Of a stretch of 64,000 bases of DNA, positions 9,529-17,734 are shown one piece after another. A model generated the notes under the pieces. That model was not told where the DNA came from and searched no databases. It was given only the letters and a program-made list of their open reading frames with translations. How positions within the stretch are numbered: the stretch's first letter is position 1; every line of letters begins with the position of its first letter. Location of the stretch: positions 124,001-188,000 of the forward strand of contig LJCX01000025.1 in NCBI GenBank assembly GCA_001298545.1. Direction: 5' to 3'. Source of the DNA: Actinobacteria bacterium OV320 (GTDB lineage Bacteria; Actinomycetota; Actinomycetes; Streptomycetales; Streptomycetaceae). Made by a program: the position numbers and the translations under genes.

Positions 9529-10100
9529 TGCTGCGGGTGAACTTCTCCGTCAAGCCCCTGCTCTCCGGCCCGAAGACCGTGCTGCGGCCCTTCACCGAGG
9601 CCGACGCCGACACCATGTGGGAGATCATCGGCGACCCCGAGGTCGTCCGCTTCACCTTCCCGCCGAACAGCGACCTCACCCGGGAGCGGGTGCGTGCCTG
9701 GTACGGCTCGCGCGCCGAGCAGCCCGACCGGCTGGACCTCGCCGTCACCGTCCGCGACACCGGCGAACTGGTCGGCGAGGTCGTGCTGCACGAGTACGAT
9801 CCGGACGCCCGCGGCTGCACCTTCCGCACGCTGATCGGAGCCCGGGGCCGCGACCGCGGGCTCGGCACCGAGGCGACCCGGCTCATCGTCGGCCACGGCT
9901 TCGAACAGCTGGGCCTGCACCGCGTCCAGCTGGAGCTGTACGGCGACAACGAACGAGCCCGGCGCGTCTACGAGAAGGTCGGGTTCGTGGTCGAGGGGGT
10001 GCGGCGGGAGGCCGCGCTGCGCGACGGGGTGTGGGTGGACGAGGTGCTCATGGCGATCCTGGACCGGGAGTGGGCCGCGCTCGGGCCCACGGATCGATGA
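9528..10100 (+). CDS. GNAT-family N-acetyltransferase
   Basis: About 190 residues of a RimJ/RimL-type acetyltransferase: [35 protein letters not shown], the acetyl-CoA loop [20 protein letters not shown] and [20 protein letters not shown] with [10 protein letters not shown]. It transfers acetyl groups from acetyl-CoA to an amine or protein N-terminus; the substrate is unknown. The start is uncertain between GTG at 9528 and GTG at 9537; neither has a strong ribosome binding site and both are inside or next to the hairpin. Its last 53 bases overlap the 3' end of the convergent alcohol dehydrogenase gene. Confidence 0.85.
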   Translation: MLRVNFSVKPLLSGPKTVLRPFTEADADTMWEIIGDPEVVRFTFPPNSDLTRERVRAWYGSRAEQPDRLDLAVTVRDTGELVGEVVLHEYDPDARGCTFRTLIGARGRDRGLGTEATRLIVGHGFEQLGLHRVQLELYGDNERARRVYEKVGFVVEGVRREAALRDGVWVDEVLMAILDREWAALGPTDR

Positions 10101-11124
10101 CCGTCACCCCGGCGCCCGGGGCGCTGCCCAGCGCGGACAGGGCGGCCGGGGTCTCGTCCAGTGTGATGGTCGACGTCACCAGCAGGTCGGGGCGCAGCAC
10201 CCCCGCACGGACCAGCTGCAGCATCTTCGGGTAGGTGTGCGCGGCCATGCCGTGGCTGCCCAGGATCTCCAGTTCCAGGGCGATGGCACGGGCCAGCGGG
10301 ACGGGGGTCGTGCCGTCCGCCGAGGGGAGCAGGCCGACCTGGACGTGCCGGCCGCGGCGGCGGAGCCCGTTCACCGAGGCGGCGCAGGTGGCGGGGGAAC
10401 CGAGCGCGTCGAGGGAGAGGTGGGCGCCGCCCCCGGTCAGCTCACGGACCGCCTCCGCCGTGTCCGGCACCCCCCGCGCGTCCACGCACTCCGCCGCGCC
10501 GAACTTCCGCGCCAGGTCCAGGGCCTTCGGGGACACGTCCACCGCCACCACCCGGGCCCCGCTCGCCGCCGCGATCATCACCGCCGAGAGGCCCACGCCT
10601 CCGCAGCCGTGCACCGCCACCCACTCCCCCGCCGCGACCCGGCCCTGCTGCACCACCGCCCGGAAGGCCGTGGCGAACCGGCAGCCGAGGGAGGCGGCGG
10701 TGGCGTACGACAGGCCGTCGGGGATCGCGACCAGGTTCACGTCGGCGTGCTCCAGGGCCACGTACTGGGCGAAGGAGCCCCAGTGGGTGAAGCCGGGCTG
10801 GGTCTGCCGCTCGCACACCTGGTGGTCGCCGGCCGCGCAGGACGGGCAGCTGCCGCAGCCGCACACGAAGGGAACGGTGACCCGGTCGCCCGCCCGCCAG
10901 CCGGTGACCCGGGCGCCGACCTCCTGTACGACACCGGCGAGTTCATGCCCGGGCACGTGCGGCAGGGTGATGTCCGGGTCGTGGCCCATCCAGCCGTGCC
11001 AGTCGCTGCGGCACAGGCCGGTGGCCTCGACGCGCACGGTGACTCCGTGCGGGGCCGGTCGGGGGTCGGCCAGTTCACGTACCTCGGCCGGCTCCCCGTA
11101 CCGCTCGAACACCACAGCCCGCAT
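10048..11124 (-). CDS. Zinc-dependent alcohol dehydrogenase
   Basis: 358 residues of the medium-chain dehydrogenase family. Catalytic zinc ligands lie in [14 protein letters not shown] and [10 protein letters not shown]; the structural zinc lobe is the four-cysteine stretch [18 protein letters not shown]; the NAD-binding Rossmann motif is [35 protein letters not shown] and [19 protein letters not shown] are usual for this branch. It oxidises an alcohol or reduces an aldehyde with NAD(H); the substrate is not identifiable. It overlaps the acetyltransferase tail to tail by 53 bp and has no terminator at its own end; the nearest one is at 9491-9528. Confidence 0.88.
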   Translation of the reverse strand: MRAVVFERYGEPAEVRELADPRPAPHGVTVRVEATGLCRSDWHGWMGHDPDITLPHVPGHELAGVVQEVGARVTGWRAGDRVTVPFVCGCGSCPSCAAGDHQVCERQTQPGFTHWGSFAQYVALEHADVNLVAIPDGLSYATAASLGCRFATAFRAVVQQGRVAAGEWVAVHGCGGVGLSAVMIAAASGARVVAVDVSPKALDLARKFGAAECVDARGVPDTAEAVRELTGGGAHLSLDALGSPATCAASVNGLRRRGRHVQVGLLPSADGTTPVPLARAIALELEILGSHGMAAHTYPKMLQLVRAGVLRPDLLVTSTITLDETPAALSALGSAPGAGVTVIDPWARARPTPGPGSP

Positions 11125-11222
11125 GTGCCCTCACCCTCGCCTTCGCCCGCGGAGACCGGCGGTGCCCCGCGGAGGCCCACGGTGACCCGCGGACCTCCGT
11201 CCACCATGGATCTCCGCGAACG

Positions 11223-13481
11223 CTAACCGTGCGCGTCGACCTTGTCCCGCCCGGGCCCGTCGGGCGCGGATTCGTCCGGCGCCCGTTCCGGCGCGGCGGC
11301 CGGGGCCTGCCGGGCCGACTCCCCCTCGCTCAGTCCGAACCGCCGGTGGAACCGGCGCAGCGGTGCCGGTGCCCACCAGGTGGCCCTGCCGGTGAGGCGC
11401 ATGATGGCCGGGACCAGGAGGCTGCGCACCACCATCGCGTCCATCAGCACCGCCAGGGCGATCCCCAGACCGAGCATCTTGGTGTTGGTGACCCGCGAGG
11501 TGCCGATCGCGACCATCACCACCGCCAGGATGACCGCCGCCGCCGTGATCAGGCCGCCGGTGCGCCGCAGGCCCAGAGCGACCGCCCCTTCGTGGTCGCC
11601 GGTGCGGTCGTACTCCTCCTTGATGCGGGAGAGCAGGAACACGCCGTAGTCCATCGAGAGGCCGAAGGCCACGCAGAACATCAGGACCGGGAGGGTGGTC
11701 TCGATGGATCCGGGGCTGGTGAAACCGAGCAGGCCGGAGAGGTGGCCGTCCTGGAAGACCCAGACCACCGCGCCGAACATCGCCGTCAGGCTGAGCGCGT
11801 TGAGCAGCACCGCCTGGAGCGGGATCAGCACGCTGCCGGTCAGCAGGAAGACCAGGAGCAGGGTGACGATGGCGATGAAGGCGACCGCCCAGGGCAGTTG
11901 GGCGCCGATCGCGTGCTTGGAGTCGACCAGGACCGCCGCCGTGCCGGTCACGGCGGTCTCGAAGGGAGCGGATGTGGCGCGCAGCTCACCCACCAGGTTC
12001 TGGGCCGTGTCGTCGACGGCCTCGCCCTTGGGCAGCACCGTGAAGTACGCCGAGTCGCCGTTCACCAACGGGCCGTCCACCCGGGCCACTTCCGGCAGCG
12101 CGGCGACGCGCTCCTTGTAGGCGGCGTACTGGGCCCGGGTCGCCCCGCCCTCGGCGAGGACCTCGAGGCCGCCGCCGGGGCTGCCCGGGAAGCCGTCCCT
12201 GATGTGCTGCTGGACGACGTGGGACTCGGCCGAGGAGGGCAGCTGGCGGTCGTCGGCGGTGCCGAACCTCACGCCGAGGAAGGGCAGTCCGAGGAGGACC
12301 AGGACGGCCGTGGTGGCCAGGGCGAAGAAGGGGGCGCGGCGCATGACCAGGCTCGCCGTGCGGCCCCAGGCCCTGCCGCCCTCGTCGCCGGGCGCCGGCG
12401 CGGGCCGGCCCCGGCGGAACAGGCGGCGCAGATCGAGGGAGTTGACCCGGTCGCCCAGCAGGATCAGCGCCGCCGGGAGCAGGATCAGGGCGGCCGCGGC
12501 GGCCAGCAGGACCACGGCCATGCCGGCGTAGGCGAAGGAGCGCAGGAAGTACTGGGGGAAGAGGAGCATCGCCGCCAGGGACACCGCGACCGTGAGCGCG
12601 GAGAACAGGACCGTGCGGCCGGCCGTGCGCAGGGTGGTGCCGATGGCCGTCGACGGGTCGGCGCCGGCGGCAAGTTCCTCGCGGAAGCGGCGGACGATGA
12701 ACAGGGCGTAGTCGATGGCGAGGCCGAGACCCAGGGCCGTGGTGAGGTTCATCGCGAAGATCGAGACGTCGGTGAACCGCGTGAGGCCGCTGAGGACGGC
12801 GTTGGTGCCGAGGATCGCGACGATGCCGATGCCGAGCGGCAGCAGGGCGGCGATCGCGCTACCGAAGACCATCACCAGCAGCACCAGGGTGATCGGCAGG
12901 GCGATCATCTCGGCGCGGGTCAGGTCCTCCTGGATGATGGTCTGCATCTCGTGCCGCACGGCGACGCCGCCGCCGATCTTCACCTCCACCGGCCCGTGCG
13001 TGCCGCGCAGGGCGGAGGTGATGCGGTCGAGGGTCTCCCCCATCGCCTTCTCGTCGCCCGTGATGCGGGCGGCTATCAGCGCTTCGTGGCCGTCCTGCGC
13101 GCGCAGGACGGAGGCCGCTCCCGCGTCGGCCTGCCAGTAGGAGCCGACGCCGACGACGCCCTTCTCGGCGGCCAGGCTCGCGGTGAGCCGGTTCGCCTCG
13201 GCGACGACCGCCGGGTCGTCCACGGAGCCCCGGCCCGCGTCGACCAGCAGCAGGAGGTTGGGCTGGGAGCCGGGGAACTCGCGCTCCAGGGCCTTGGTCG
13301 CGTACGTGGACTGCGCGCCCGGATCCTCCCAGCCGCCGCTGCCCAACCGCTCGGCGACCCCACTGCCGGCCAGCACCGCGAGCACGGTGAGCACCAGGGC
13401 CCCGAGCAGCGACAGCCTGGGCCGGGCGGTCACGAAGCGGGTCCAGCCTCCGGGACGGGGTGGGCTGTTGACTTCGGTCAT
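11223..13481 (-). CDS. MMPL/RND-family membrane transporter
   Basis: 752 residues with the MmpL layout: one N-terminal helix (LSLLGALVLTVLAVLAGSGV), a large extracytoplasmic loop, a block of five helices with GLGLAIDYALFIVRRFREEL, a second loop and a repeat block with FGLSMDYGVFLLSRIKEEYD. The paired (D)Y.LF..RR.REE motifs are the proton-relay region of this family. It exports lipids or hydrophobic compounds across the membrane using the proton gradient. The ATG at 13481 has GAAGGGGA upstream. It is divergent from a TetR gene with a long inverted repeat between them, so repression by that regulator is likely. Confidence 0.9.
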   Translation of the reverse strand: MTEVNSPPRPGGWTRFVTARPRLSLLGALVLTVLAVLAGSGVAERLGSGGWEDPGAQSTYATKALEREFPGSQPNLLLLVDAGRGSVDDPAVVAEANRLTASLAAEKGVVGVGSYWQADAGAASVLRAQDGHEALIAARITGDEKAMGETLDRITSALRGTHGPVEVKIGGGVAVRHEMQTIIQEDLTRAEMIALPITLVLLVMVFGSAIAALLPLGIGIVAILGTNAVLSGLTRFTDVSIFAMNLTTALGLGLAIDYALFIVRRFREELAAGADPSTAIGTTLRTAGRTVLFSALTVAVSLAAMLLFPQYFLRSFAYAGMAVVLLAAAAALILLPAALILLGDRVNSLDLRRLFRRGRPAPAPGDEGGRAWGRTASLVMRRAPFFALATTAVLVLLGLPFLGVRFGTADDRQLPSSAESHVVQQHIRDGFPGSPGGGLEVLAEGGATRAQYAAYKERVAALPEVARVDGPLVNGDSAYFTVLPKGEAVDDTAQNLVGELRATSAPFETAVTGTAAVLVDSKHAIGAQLPWAVAFIAIVTLLLVFLLTGSVLIPLQAVLLNALSLTAMFGAVVWVFQDGHLSGLLGFTSPGSIETTLPVLMFCVAFGLSMDYGVFLLSRIKEEYDRTGDHEGAVALGLRRTGGLITAAAVILAVVMVAIGTSRVTNTKMLGLGIALAVLMDAMVVRSLLVPAIMRLTGRATWWAPAPLRRFHRRFGLSEGESARQAPAAAPERAPDESAPDGPGRDKVDAHG

Positions 13482-13532
13482 CGTGCGGTGTCCCCTTCAC
13501 CCTGCAAGCAGTCGTGCAAGCCGTAAAATGGC

Positions 13533-13589
13533 AAACACGAGAGAGCGCTCGCGTTTCTGATCCCAGAATGCGAGCGACCGCTCGTGTTT
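13533..13589. promoter_or_regulatory. Long inverted repeat between exporter and TetR gene
   Basis: AAACACGAG at 13533-13541 mirrors CTCGTGTTT at 13581-13589, and the similarity extends over 22 bp per arm with about four mismatches. Inside each arm is a smaller palindrome: CGAG-N6-CTCG on the left and CGAGCG-N2-CGCTCG on the right. This looks like a pair of TetR operators covering both divergent promoters. Confidence 0.7.
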
Positions 13590-13622
13590 GTCAATCGGGT
13601 CCGGGAAAGCTGGGGAAAACGC

Positions 13623-14294
13623 GTGGCCGAGAGCCAGGAGAAGGAACAGCCGCGTCGGCGCCAGGCGCGCGGCGAGCGGCGTATCGCACAGCTGCTCGAG
13701 GCCGCGGCCAGCGTCTTCTGCACGACCGGCTACACCGCCGCCAGCACCAACGCCATCGCCCGCGAGGCCGGTGTCTCACCGGGCACGCTCTATCAGTTCT
13801 TCCCGAACAAGGAAGCGATCGCGATCGAGCTGGGCGACCGCCTCATGCACGAGATGCGCGACACCTTCGGCGAGGCGCTCGCCCCGGTCGACCCGGCGAC
13901 CCCGCTGGAGGAGGCCGTCGGCGCGGCCGTGGACCGGTTCATCGCCTTCAACTGCGACCATCCGGTGTTCTTCGCCCTCATGCACGGGCCCGACATCCCC
14001 GGGCACATCGCCGAGGAGCACGACGCGCTGCACGCCACCCTGCTCGCCCGCATCGAGGGCCTGCTCTCCTCCCTGCTGCCGGACTCGCCGCCCGCCGACC
14101 TCACCCGCACCGCGCACATGTGCCTGGGGCTGTACAAGGCGGGCCTGGAGCTGGTCCTGGGCCACGAGGGCGCCGAGCGCGACGCGTATGTGCAGGAGCT
14201 GAAGCACGTACTGATCCGCTATCTGGAGCCGCTGGTGGGCGACCGGCTGGGCCGCGTCGAGGGCAGCGGCGCCGGGGCCACTGCGGCCCGGTAG
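13623..14294 (+). CDS. TetR-family repressor, likely of the adjacent exporter
   Basis: About 223 residues from the GTG at 13623 (an in-frame GTG at 13584 lies inside the operator, so the later start is preferred). The N-terminal HTH is clear: RRIAQLLEAAASVFCTTGYT followed by AASTNAIAREAGVSPGTLYQ and FFPNKEAIAIEL. The C-terminal ligand domain has the ALMHGPDIPGHIAEEHD region. TetR proteins repress until a small molecule binds the C-terminal pocket. Divergent arrangement with the MMPL exporter and two operator-like palindromes between them argue for control of efflux and of itself. Confidence 0.88.
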   Translation: MAESQEKEQPRRRQARGERRIAQLLEAAASVFCTTGYTAASTNAIAREAGVSPGTLYQFFPNKEAIAIELGDRLMHEMRDTFGEALAPVDPATPLEEAVGAAVDRFIAFNCDHPVFFALMHGPDIPGHIAEEHDALHATLLARIEGLLSSLLPDSPPADLTRTAHMCLGLYKAGLELVLGHEGAERDAYVQELKHVLIRYLEPLVGDRLGRVEGSGAGATAAR

Positions 14295-14357
14295 TCCGGG
14301 TACCCGCCTCCTCTGCCGGAAGCATGCGCACACGCTCCGCGCGGCGGGTCCTGTTTC

Positions 14358-14385
14358 TTTGATTCATACCCCCTAGGGGTATAGT
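14358..14385 (+). promoter_or_regulatory. CsoR-type copper operator and promoter of copZ-copA
   Basis: ATACCCCCTAGGGGTAT (14366-14382) is a near-perfect palindrome of the kind bound by the copper sensor CsoR. It fills the spacer between TTTGAT (14358-14363) and the -10 box TATAGT (14380-14385), so binding would block transcription until copper arrives. The csoR gene is not in this window. Confidence 0.8.
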
Positions 14386-14448
14386 CTCGGTTGACGGGAG
14401 ACCTCTCGCGGCCCCGCCCGCCCCACCTGCCTCCACGAGGAGAACGAC

Positions 14449-14688
14449 ATGACCGCTCAAACCGACACCACGGGCTCCGTCACCACCGTCTACAAGGTGA
14501 GCGGCATGAGCTGCGGCCACTGCGAGGGCGCCGTCTCCGGCGAGCTCTCCGAGCTCGCCGGTGTCACCTCGGTGAAGGCCGTCGCCTCGACCGGCGAGGT
14601 CACGGTCGTCTCCGCCGCCGCGCTCGACGAGGAGGCCGTGCGCGCCGCCGTCGACGAGGCGGGCTTCGAGCTGGTCGGCCAGGCCTGA
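14449..14688 (+). CDS. copZ: Copper chaperone (heavy-metal-associated domain)
   Basis: 79 residues, a single HMA domain with the metal-binding motif VSGMSCGHCEGAV and the fold-typical ending AVDEAGFELVGQA. It binds Cu(I) in the cytoplasm and passes it to the P-type ATPase encoded next. AGGAG precedes the ATG by a normal distance. It is the first gene after a CsoR-type operator, followed after 111 bp (with a stem-loop) by copA. The N-terminus has about 15 extra residues before the first strand, which is common in actinomycetes. Confidence 0.92.
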   Translation: MTAQTDTTGSVTTVYKVSGMSCGHCEGAVSGELSELAGVTSVKAVASTGEVTVVSAAALDEEAVRAAVDEAGFELVGQA

Positions 14689-14735
14689 GGCACCCGCCCC
14701 CCGAGCACCCCTCCTCGACACCCCTCCTCCACCCA

Positions 14736-14778
14736 CCGGGCCGTGCCGACCAGCTGATACTGGTTCTGTACGGCCCGG
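14736..14778 (+). promoter_or_regulatory. Stem-loop between copZ and copA
   Basis: CCGGGCCGT (14736-14744) pairs with ACGGCCCGG (14770-14778), and inside it ACCAG (14749-14753) pairs with CTGGT (14760-14764). No T-run follows. It may stabilise the copZ message or reduce read-through so that chaperone exceeds ATPase. Confidence 0.5.
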
Positions 14779-14799
14779 TCCGCTTCCTGGAGCACGGAC

Positions 14800-17043
14800 A
14801 TGACCAGCACCACCACGGAAACGCCGATAGCCGAACCGCCCGCGCCGACCGCCGAGGTCGAACTGCTCATCGGCGGGATGACCTGCGCCTCCTGCGCGGC
14901 CCGCGTCGAGAAGAAACTCAACCGCATGGACGGCGTCGTCGCGACGGTCAACTACGCGACGGAGAAGGCCAGGGTCAGCTATCCGGCCGGGACCGAGGTC
15001 GCCGATCTGATCGCGACCGTGGTGAAGACCGGGTACACGGCCGAGGAACCCGTGCCCGCCCCGGAGCCGGCCCAGGAGGACACCCCCCAGGACCCCGAGC
15101 TCGCGGACCTGCGGCACCGGCTCCTCGTCTCCGTGCTGCTCGCCGCGCCCGTCGTCCTGCTCGCGATGGTCCCGTCGCTCCAGTTCGACAACTGGCAGTG
15201 GCTCTCACTGACGCTCGCCGCGCCCGTGGTCGTCTGGGGCGGCGGCCCGCTGCACAAGGCCGCCTGGACGAACCTGCGACACGGCGCGGCCACCATGGAC
15301 ACGCTGGTCTCGGTCGGCACGCTGGCCGCTCTCGGCTGGTCGCTGTGGGCGCTGTTCTTCGGCGACGCGGGCATGCCCGGCATGCGGCACCCCTTCGAAC
15401 TCACCGTCTCCCGCACGGACGGCGCCTCCACGATCTATCTCGAGGTCGCCGCCGGCGTCACCGCCTTCATCCTGCTCGGCCGGTACCTGGAGGCCCGCTC
15501 CAAGCGGCGCGCGGGGGCGGCGCTGCGGGCGCTCATGGAGCTGGGCGCGAAGGACGTGGCCGTGCTGCGGGAAGGGCGGGAAGTGCGGATCCCGGTCGAC
15601 CTGCTGGCCGTAGGGGACCTGTTCGTCGTACGGCCCGGGGAGAAGGTCGCCACCGACGGGACGGTCGTGGAGGGCACCTCCGCCGTGGACGCCTCGATGC
15701 TGACCGGTGAGTCGGTCCCGGTGGACGTCGCTCCCGGCGACGCCGTCACCGGCGCGACCGTGAACGCCGGCGGCCGGCTGGTCGTCGAGGCCGGCCGGAT
15801 CGGCGCGGACACCCGGCTCGCGCGCATGGCGCAGCTGGTCGAGGCCGCGCAGACCGGCAAGGCCGAGGTGCAGCGGCTGGCCGACCGGATCTCCGGGGTC
15901 TTCGTACCGGTGGTGCTGCTGATCGCGCTCGCCACCTTCGGCGGCTGGCTCGGCGCGACGGGCGACACGGTCGCCGCGTTCACGGCGGCCGTCGCGGTCC
16001 TGATCATCGCCTGCCCGTGCGCGCTCGGGCTCGCCACGCCGACCGCGCTCATGGTCGGCACCGGACGCGGCGCCCAGCTCGGCATCCTCATCAAGGGGCC
16101 GGAGGTCCTGGAGTCCACGCGCCGCGTCGACACCGTCGTACTCGACAAGACCGGGACCGTGACCACCGGCCGGATGACCCTTCAGGACGTGCACGTCGTC
16201 GACGGCACCGACGAACGGCAGCTGCTGCGGCTCGCGGGCGCCCTGGAGCACGCCTCCGAGCACCCGGTCGCCCGGGCGGTGGCGGCGGGCGCCGAGGAGC
16301 GGGCCGGACAGCTGCCGGCGGCCGAGCGGTTCGAGAACGTGCCCGGGCGTGGGGTGCGCGGGCTGGTGGAGGGCCACGAGGTGGCCGTGGGGCGCCTCTT
16401 CGAGACGGTTCCGGACGAGGTGGCCCGCGCGAAGGAGGAGGCCGAGCGGGGCGGCCGCACGGCCGTCGTCGTCGGGTGGGACGGCGAGGCGCGCGGGGTG
16501 CTCGCGGTCGCGGACGCGGTCAAGGAGACCAGCGCCGAGGCGGTACGGCAGCTGCGGGCGCTGGGGCTCACCCCGGTGCTGCTGACCGGGGACAACCAGG
16601 CGGTCGCGGAGGCGGTCGCGGAAGCGGTCGGGATCGACCGGGTGATCGCCGAGGTGCTGCCCGAGGACAAGGTCGACGTCGTACGGCGGCTGCAGGACGA
16701 GGGGCGGGTCGTCGCCATGGTCGGGGACGGTGTCAACGACGCGGCCGCGCTCGCCACCGCCGATCTGGGGCTGGCCATGGGGACGGGCACGGACGCGGCG
16801 ATCGAGGCGAGCGATCTGACACTGGTGCGCGGGGATCTGCGGGTGGCCGCGGACGCCATCCGGCTGTCCCGGCGGACCCTGGCGACGATCAAGGGCAACC
16901 TGTTGTGGGCCTTCGGGTACAACGTGGCCGCGCTGCCGCTGGCCGCCGCCGGGCTGCTGAACCCGATGATCGCGGGGGCGGCGATGGCGTTCTCGTCGGT
17001 GTTCGTCGTGACGAACAGCCTGCGGCTGCGCGCCTTCAAGTAA
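14800..17043 (+). CDS. copA: Copper-translocating P1B-type ATPase
   Basis: 747 residues. One N-terminal HMA domain ([19 protein letters not shown]), a phosphatase-domain [11 protein letters not shown] near residue 302, the membrane copper site [16 protein letters not shown] (CPC near 405), the phosphorylated aspartate in [12 protein letters not shown] (about 449), the P1B marker EHPVARAV, and the hinge [15 protein letters not shown] near 640. Eight helices are expected, with the final pair carrying [15 protein letters not shown]. It pumps Cu(I) out of the cytoplasm at the expense of ATP. Downstream of copZ under the same CsoR-type operator. Confidence 0.95.
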   Translation: MTSTTTETPIAEPPAPTAEVELLIGGMTCASCAARVEKKLNRMDGVVATVNYATEKARVSYPAGTEVADLIATVVKTGYTAEEPVPAPEPAQEDTPQDPELADLRHRLLVSVLLAAPVVLLAMVPSLQFDNWQWLSLTLAAPVVVWGGGPLHKAAWTNLRHGAATMDTLVSVGTLAALGWSLWALFFGDAGMPGMRHPFELTVSRTDGASTIYLEVAAGVTAFILLGRYLEARSKRRAGAALRALMELGAKDVAVLREGREVRIPVDLLAVGDLFVVRPGEKVATDGTVVEGTSAVDASMLTGESVPVDVAPGDAVTGATVNAGGRLVVEAGRIGADTRLARMAQLVEAAQTGKAEVQRLADRISGVFVPVVLLIALATFGGWLGATGDTVAAFTAAVAVLIIACPCALGLATPTALMVGTGRGAQLGILIKGPEVLESTRRVDTVVLDKTGTVTTGRMTLQDVHVVDGTDERQLLRLAGALEHASEHPVARAVAAGAEERAGQLPAAERFENVPGRGVRGLVEGHEVAVGRLFETVPDEVARAKEEAERGGRTAVVVGWDGEARGVLAVADAVKETSAEAVRQLRALGLTPVLLTGDNQAVAEAVAEAVGIDRVIAEVLPEDKVDVVRRLQDEGRVVAMVGDGVNDAAALATADLGLAMGTGTDAAIEASDLTLVRGDLRVAADAIRLSRRTLATIKGNLLWAFGYNVAALPLAAAGLLNPMIAGAAMAFSSVFVVTNSLRLRAFK

Positions 17044-17089
17044 TACCGCCGAGTAGGACGTTGCCGATCAGGGAGACCCCTGGAGTCCT

Positions 17090-17126
17090 GCGCGAGCCTC
17101 ACATAAGCTCTTCACAAGGCTCGCGC
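17090..17126 (+). terminator. Stem-loop after copA
   Basis: GCGCGAGCCT (17090-17099) pairs with AGGCTCGCGC (17117-17126) around a 17-nt loop, 47 bp after the copA stop. No T-run follows, but such hairpins often end transcripts in Streptomyces. Confidence 0.55.
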
Positions 17127-17253
17127 ATCATCCTTACGCTTGGGCCCCGATCGCCGTATCCGGTCTCTTGCGCATCTAACGGACATATGCAAGAGACACA
17201 GATCACAGTGATGTGAACGTAACCATCGAAGGGGTTCGAAGGTCTAAGTTGAC

Positions 17254-17393
17254 GATGTCAGGAAGCGTCTTGGGGGGCGCGACCTGACGTCTGAGGATGT
17301 CTTGGGGGACTTCCTCAGAGATGCGTTGCCGGGGCACGCACACCGGGAAGCTTTGAGCGGCCCTCCCAGCGTGCGCTGTCCCGGCAGATCGCA
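17254..17393 (+). ncRNA. Candidate structured RNA with twin G-loop hairpins
   Basis: Hairpin 1 pairs 17257-17267 with 17278-17288 (nine pairs, one internal loop) and exposes TCTTGGGGGG. Hairpin 2 pairs 17291-17300 with 17309-17318 (nine of ten pairs) and exposes CTTGGGGG. A third element pairs TGCCGGG (17327-17333) with CCCGGCA (17380-17386) and CACGC with GCGTG inside it. Extending hairpin 1 outward gives a T-G pair that only works as U-G on the plus strand. I know no named RNA family with this shape. Neither promoter nor target is evident; a standalone small RNA or a cis-element for an unseen short ORF are both open. Confidence 0.4.
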
Positions 17394-17533
17394 CACGGCG
17401 GTGGTGGGACGAGTTCTGCTCGTTCTGCTCAACCGCAGGCACGACAACCGAAGATGGTTACAAACAGCGAATTCAGGCGCTGTTCTCACAACGCCCGGCC
17501 GGATCCCGTGGGGGGAATCCGCACCGGGACATG

Positions 17534-17586
17534 GGAAGGCGCCCTGGTCGTCGGCCCGTGGGGGGACTGGCGCCGGGGCGCCTTCC
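17534..17586. repeat. Perfect 11-bp inverted repeat
   Basis: GGAAGGCGCCC (17534-17544) is mirrored by GGGCGCCTTCC (17576-17586) with a 31-nt GC-rich loop. It could be the 3' hairpin of the RNA proposed upstream, or a DNA site. Confidence 0.5.
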
Positions 17587-17650
17587 GTATGCCCTGCGCT
17601 CACCACACCACTGCCGCGCACAGATCAGGACCGTCTGGGCCGCACACACC

Positions 17651-17678
17651 ACTGCCCGGGACATCGGTCCCGGGCAGT
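17651..17678 (-). terminator. Terminator hairpin after citrate synthase
   Basis: ACTGCCCGGGAC (17651-17662) pairs perfectly with GTCCCGGGCAGT (17667-17678) around ATCG, 56 bp past the citrate synthase stop. There is no T-run on either side, so it may act for both strands. Confidence 0.75.
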
Positions 17679-17734
17679 CAGGAAATTCACCAGCGACGGG
17701 GCGCCCGATCAAGCGGCGCCCCCACCGGCAGGTG

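Larger units (their letters stand above)
17044..17734. other. 690-bp gap rich in inverted repeats
   Basis: No convincing gene lies here; frames such as 17454-17783 have no recognisable domain and run antisense into citA. The gap holds inverted repeats at 17090-17126, 17163-17197, 17257-17318 (two tandem hairpins), 17322-17393, 17534-17586 and 17651-17678. Structured RNA is the best explanation and is listed separately. Confidence 0.6.

Noticed and set aside
11229..13526. 765-codon frame antisense to the MMPL gene
   Set aside because: Typical high-GC shadow frame; composition dominated by Arg, Gly, Gln, with no family features.
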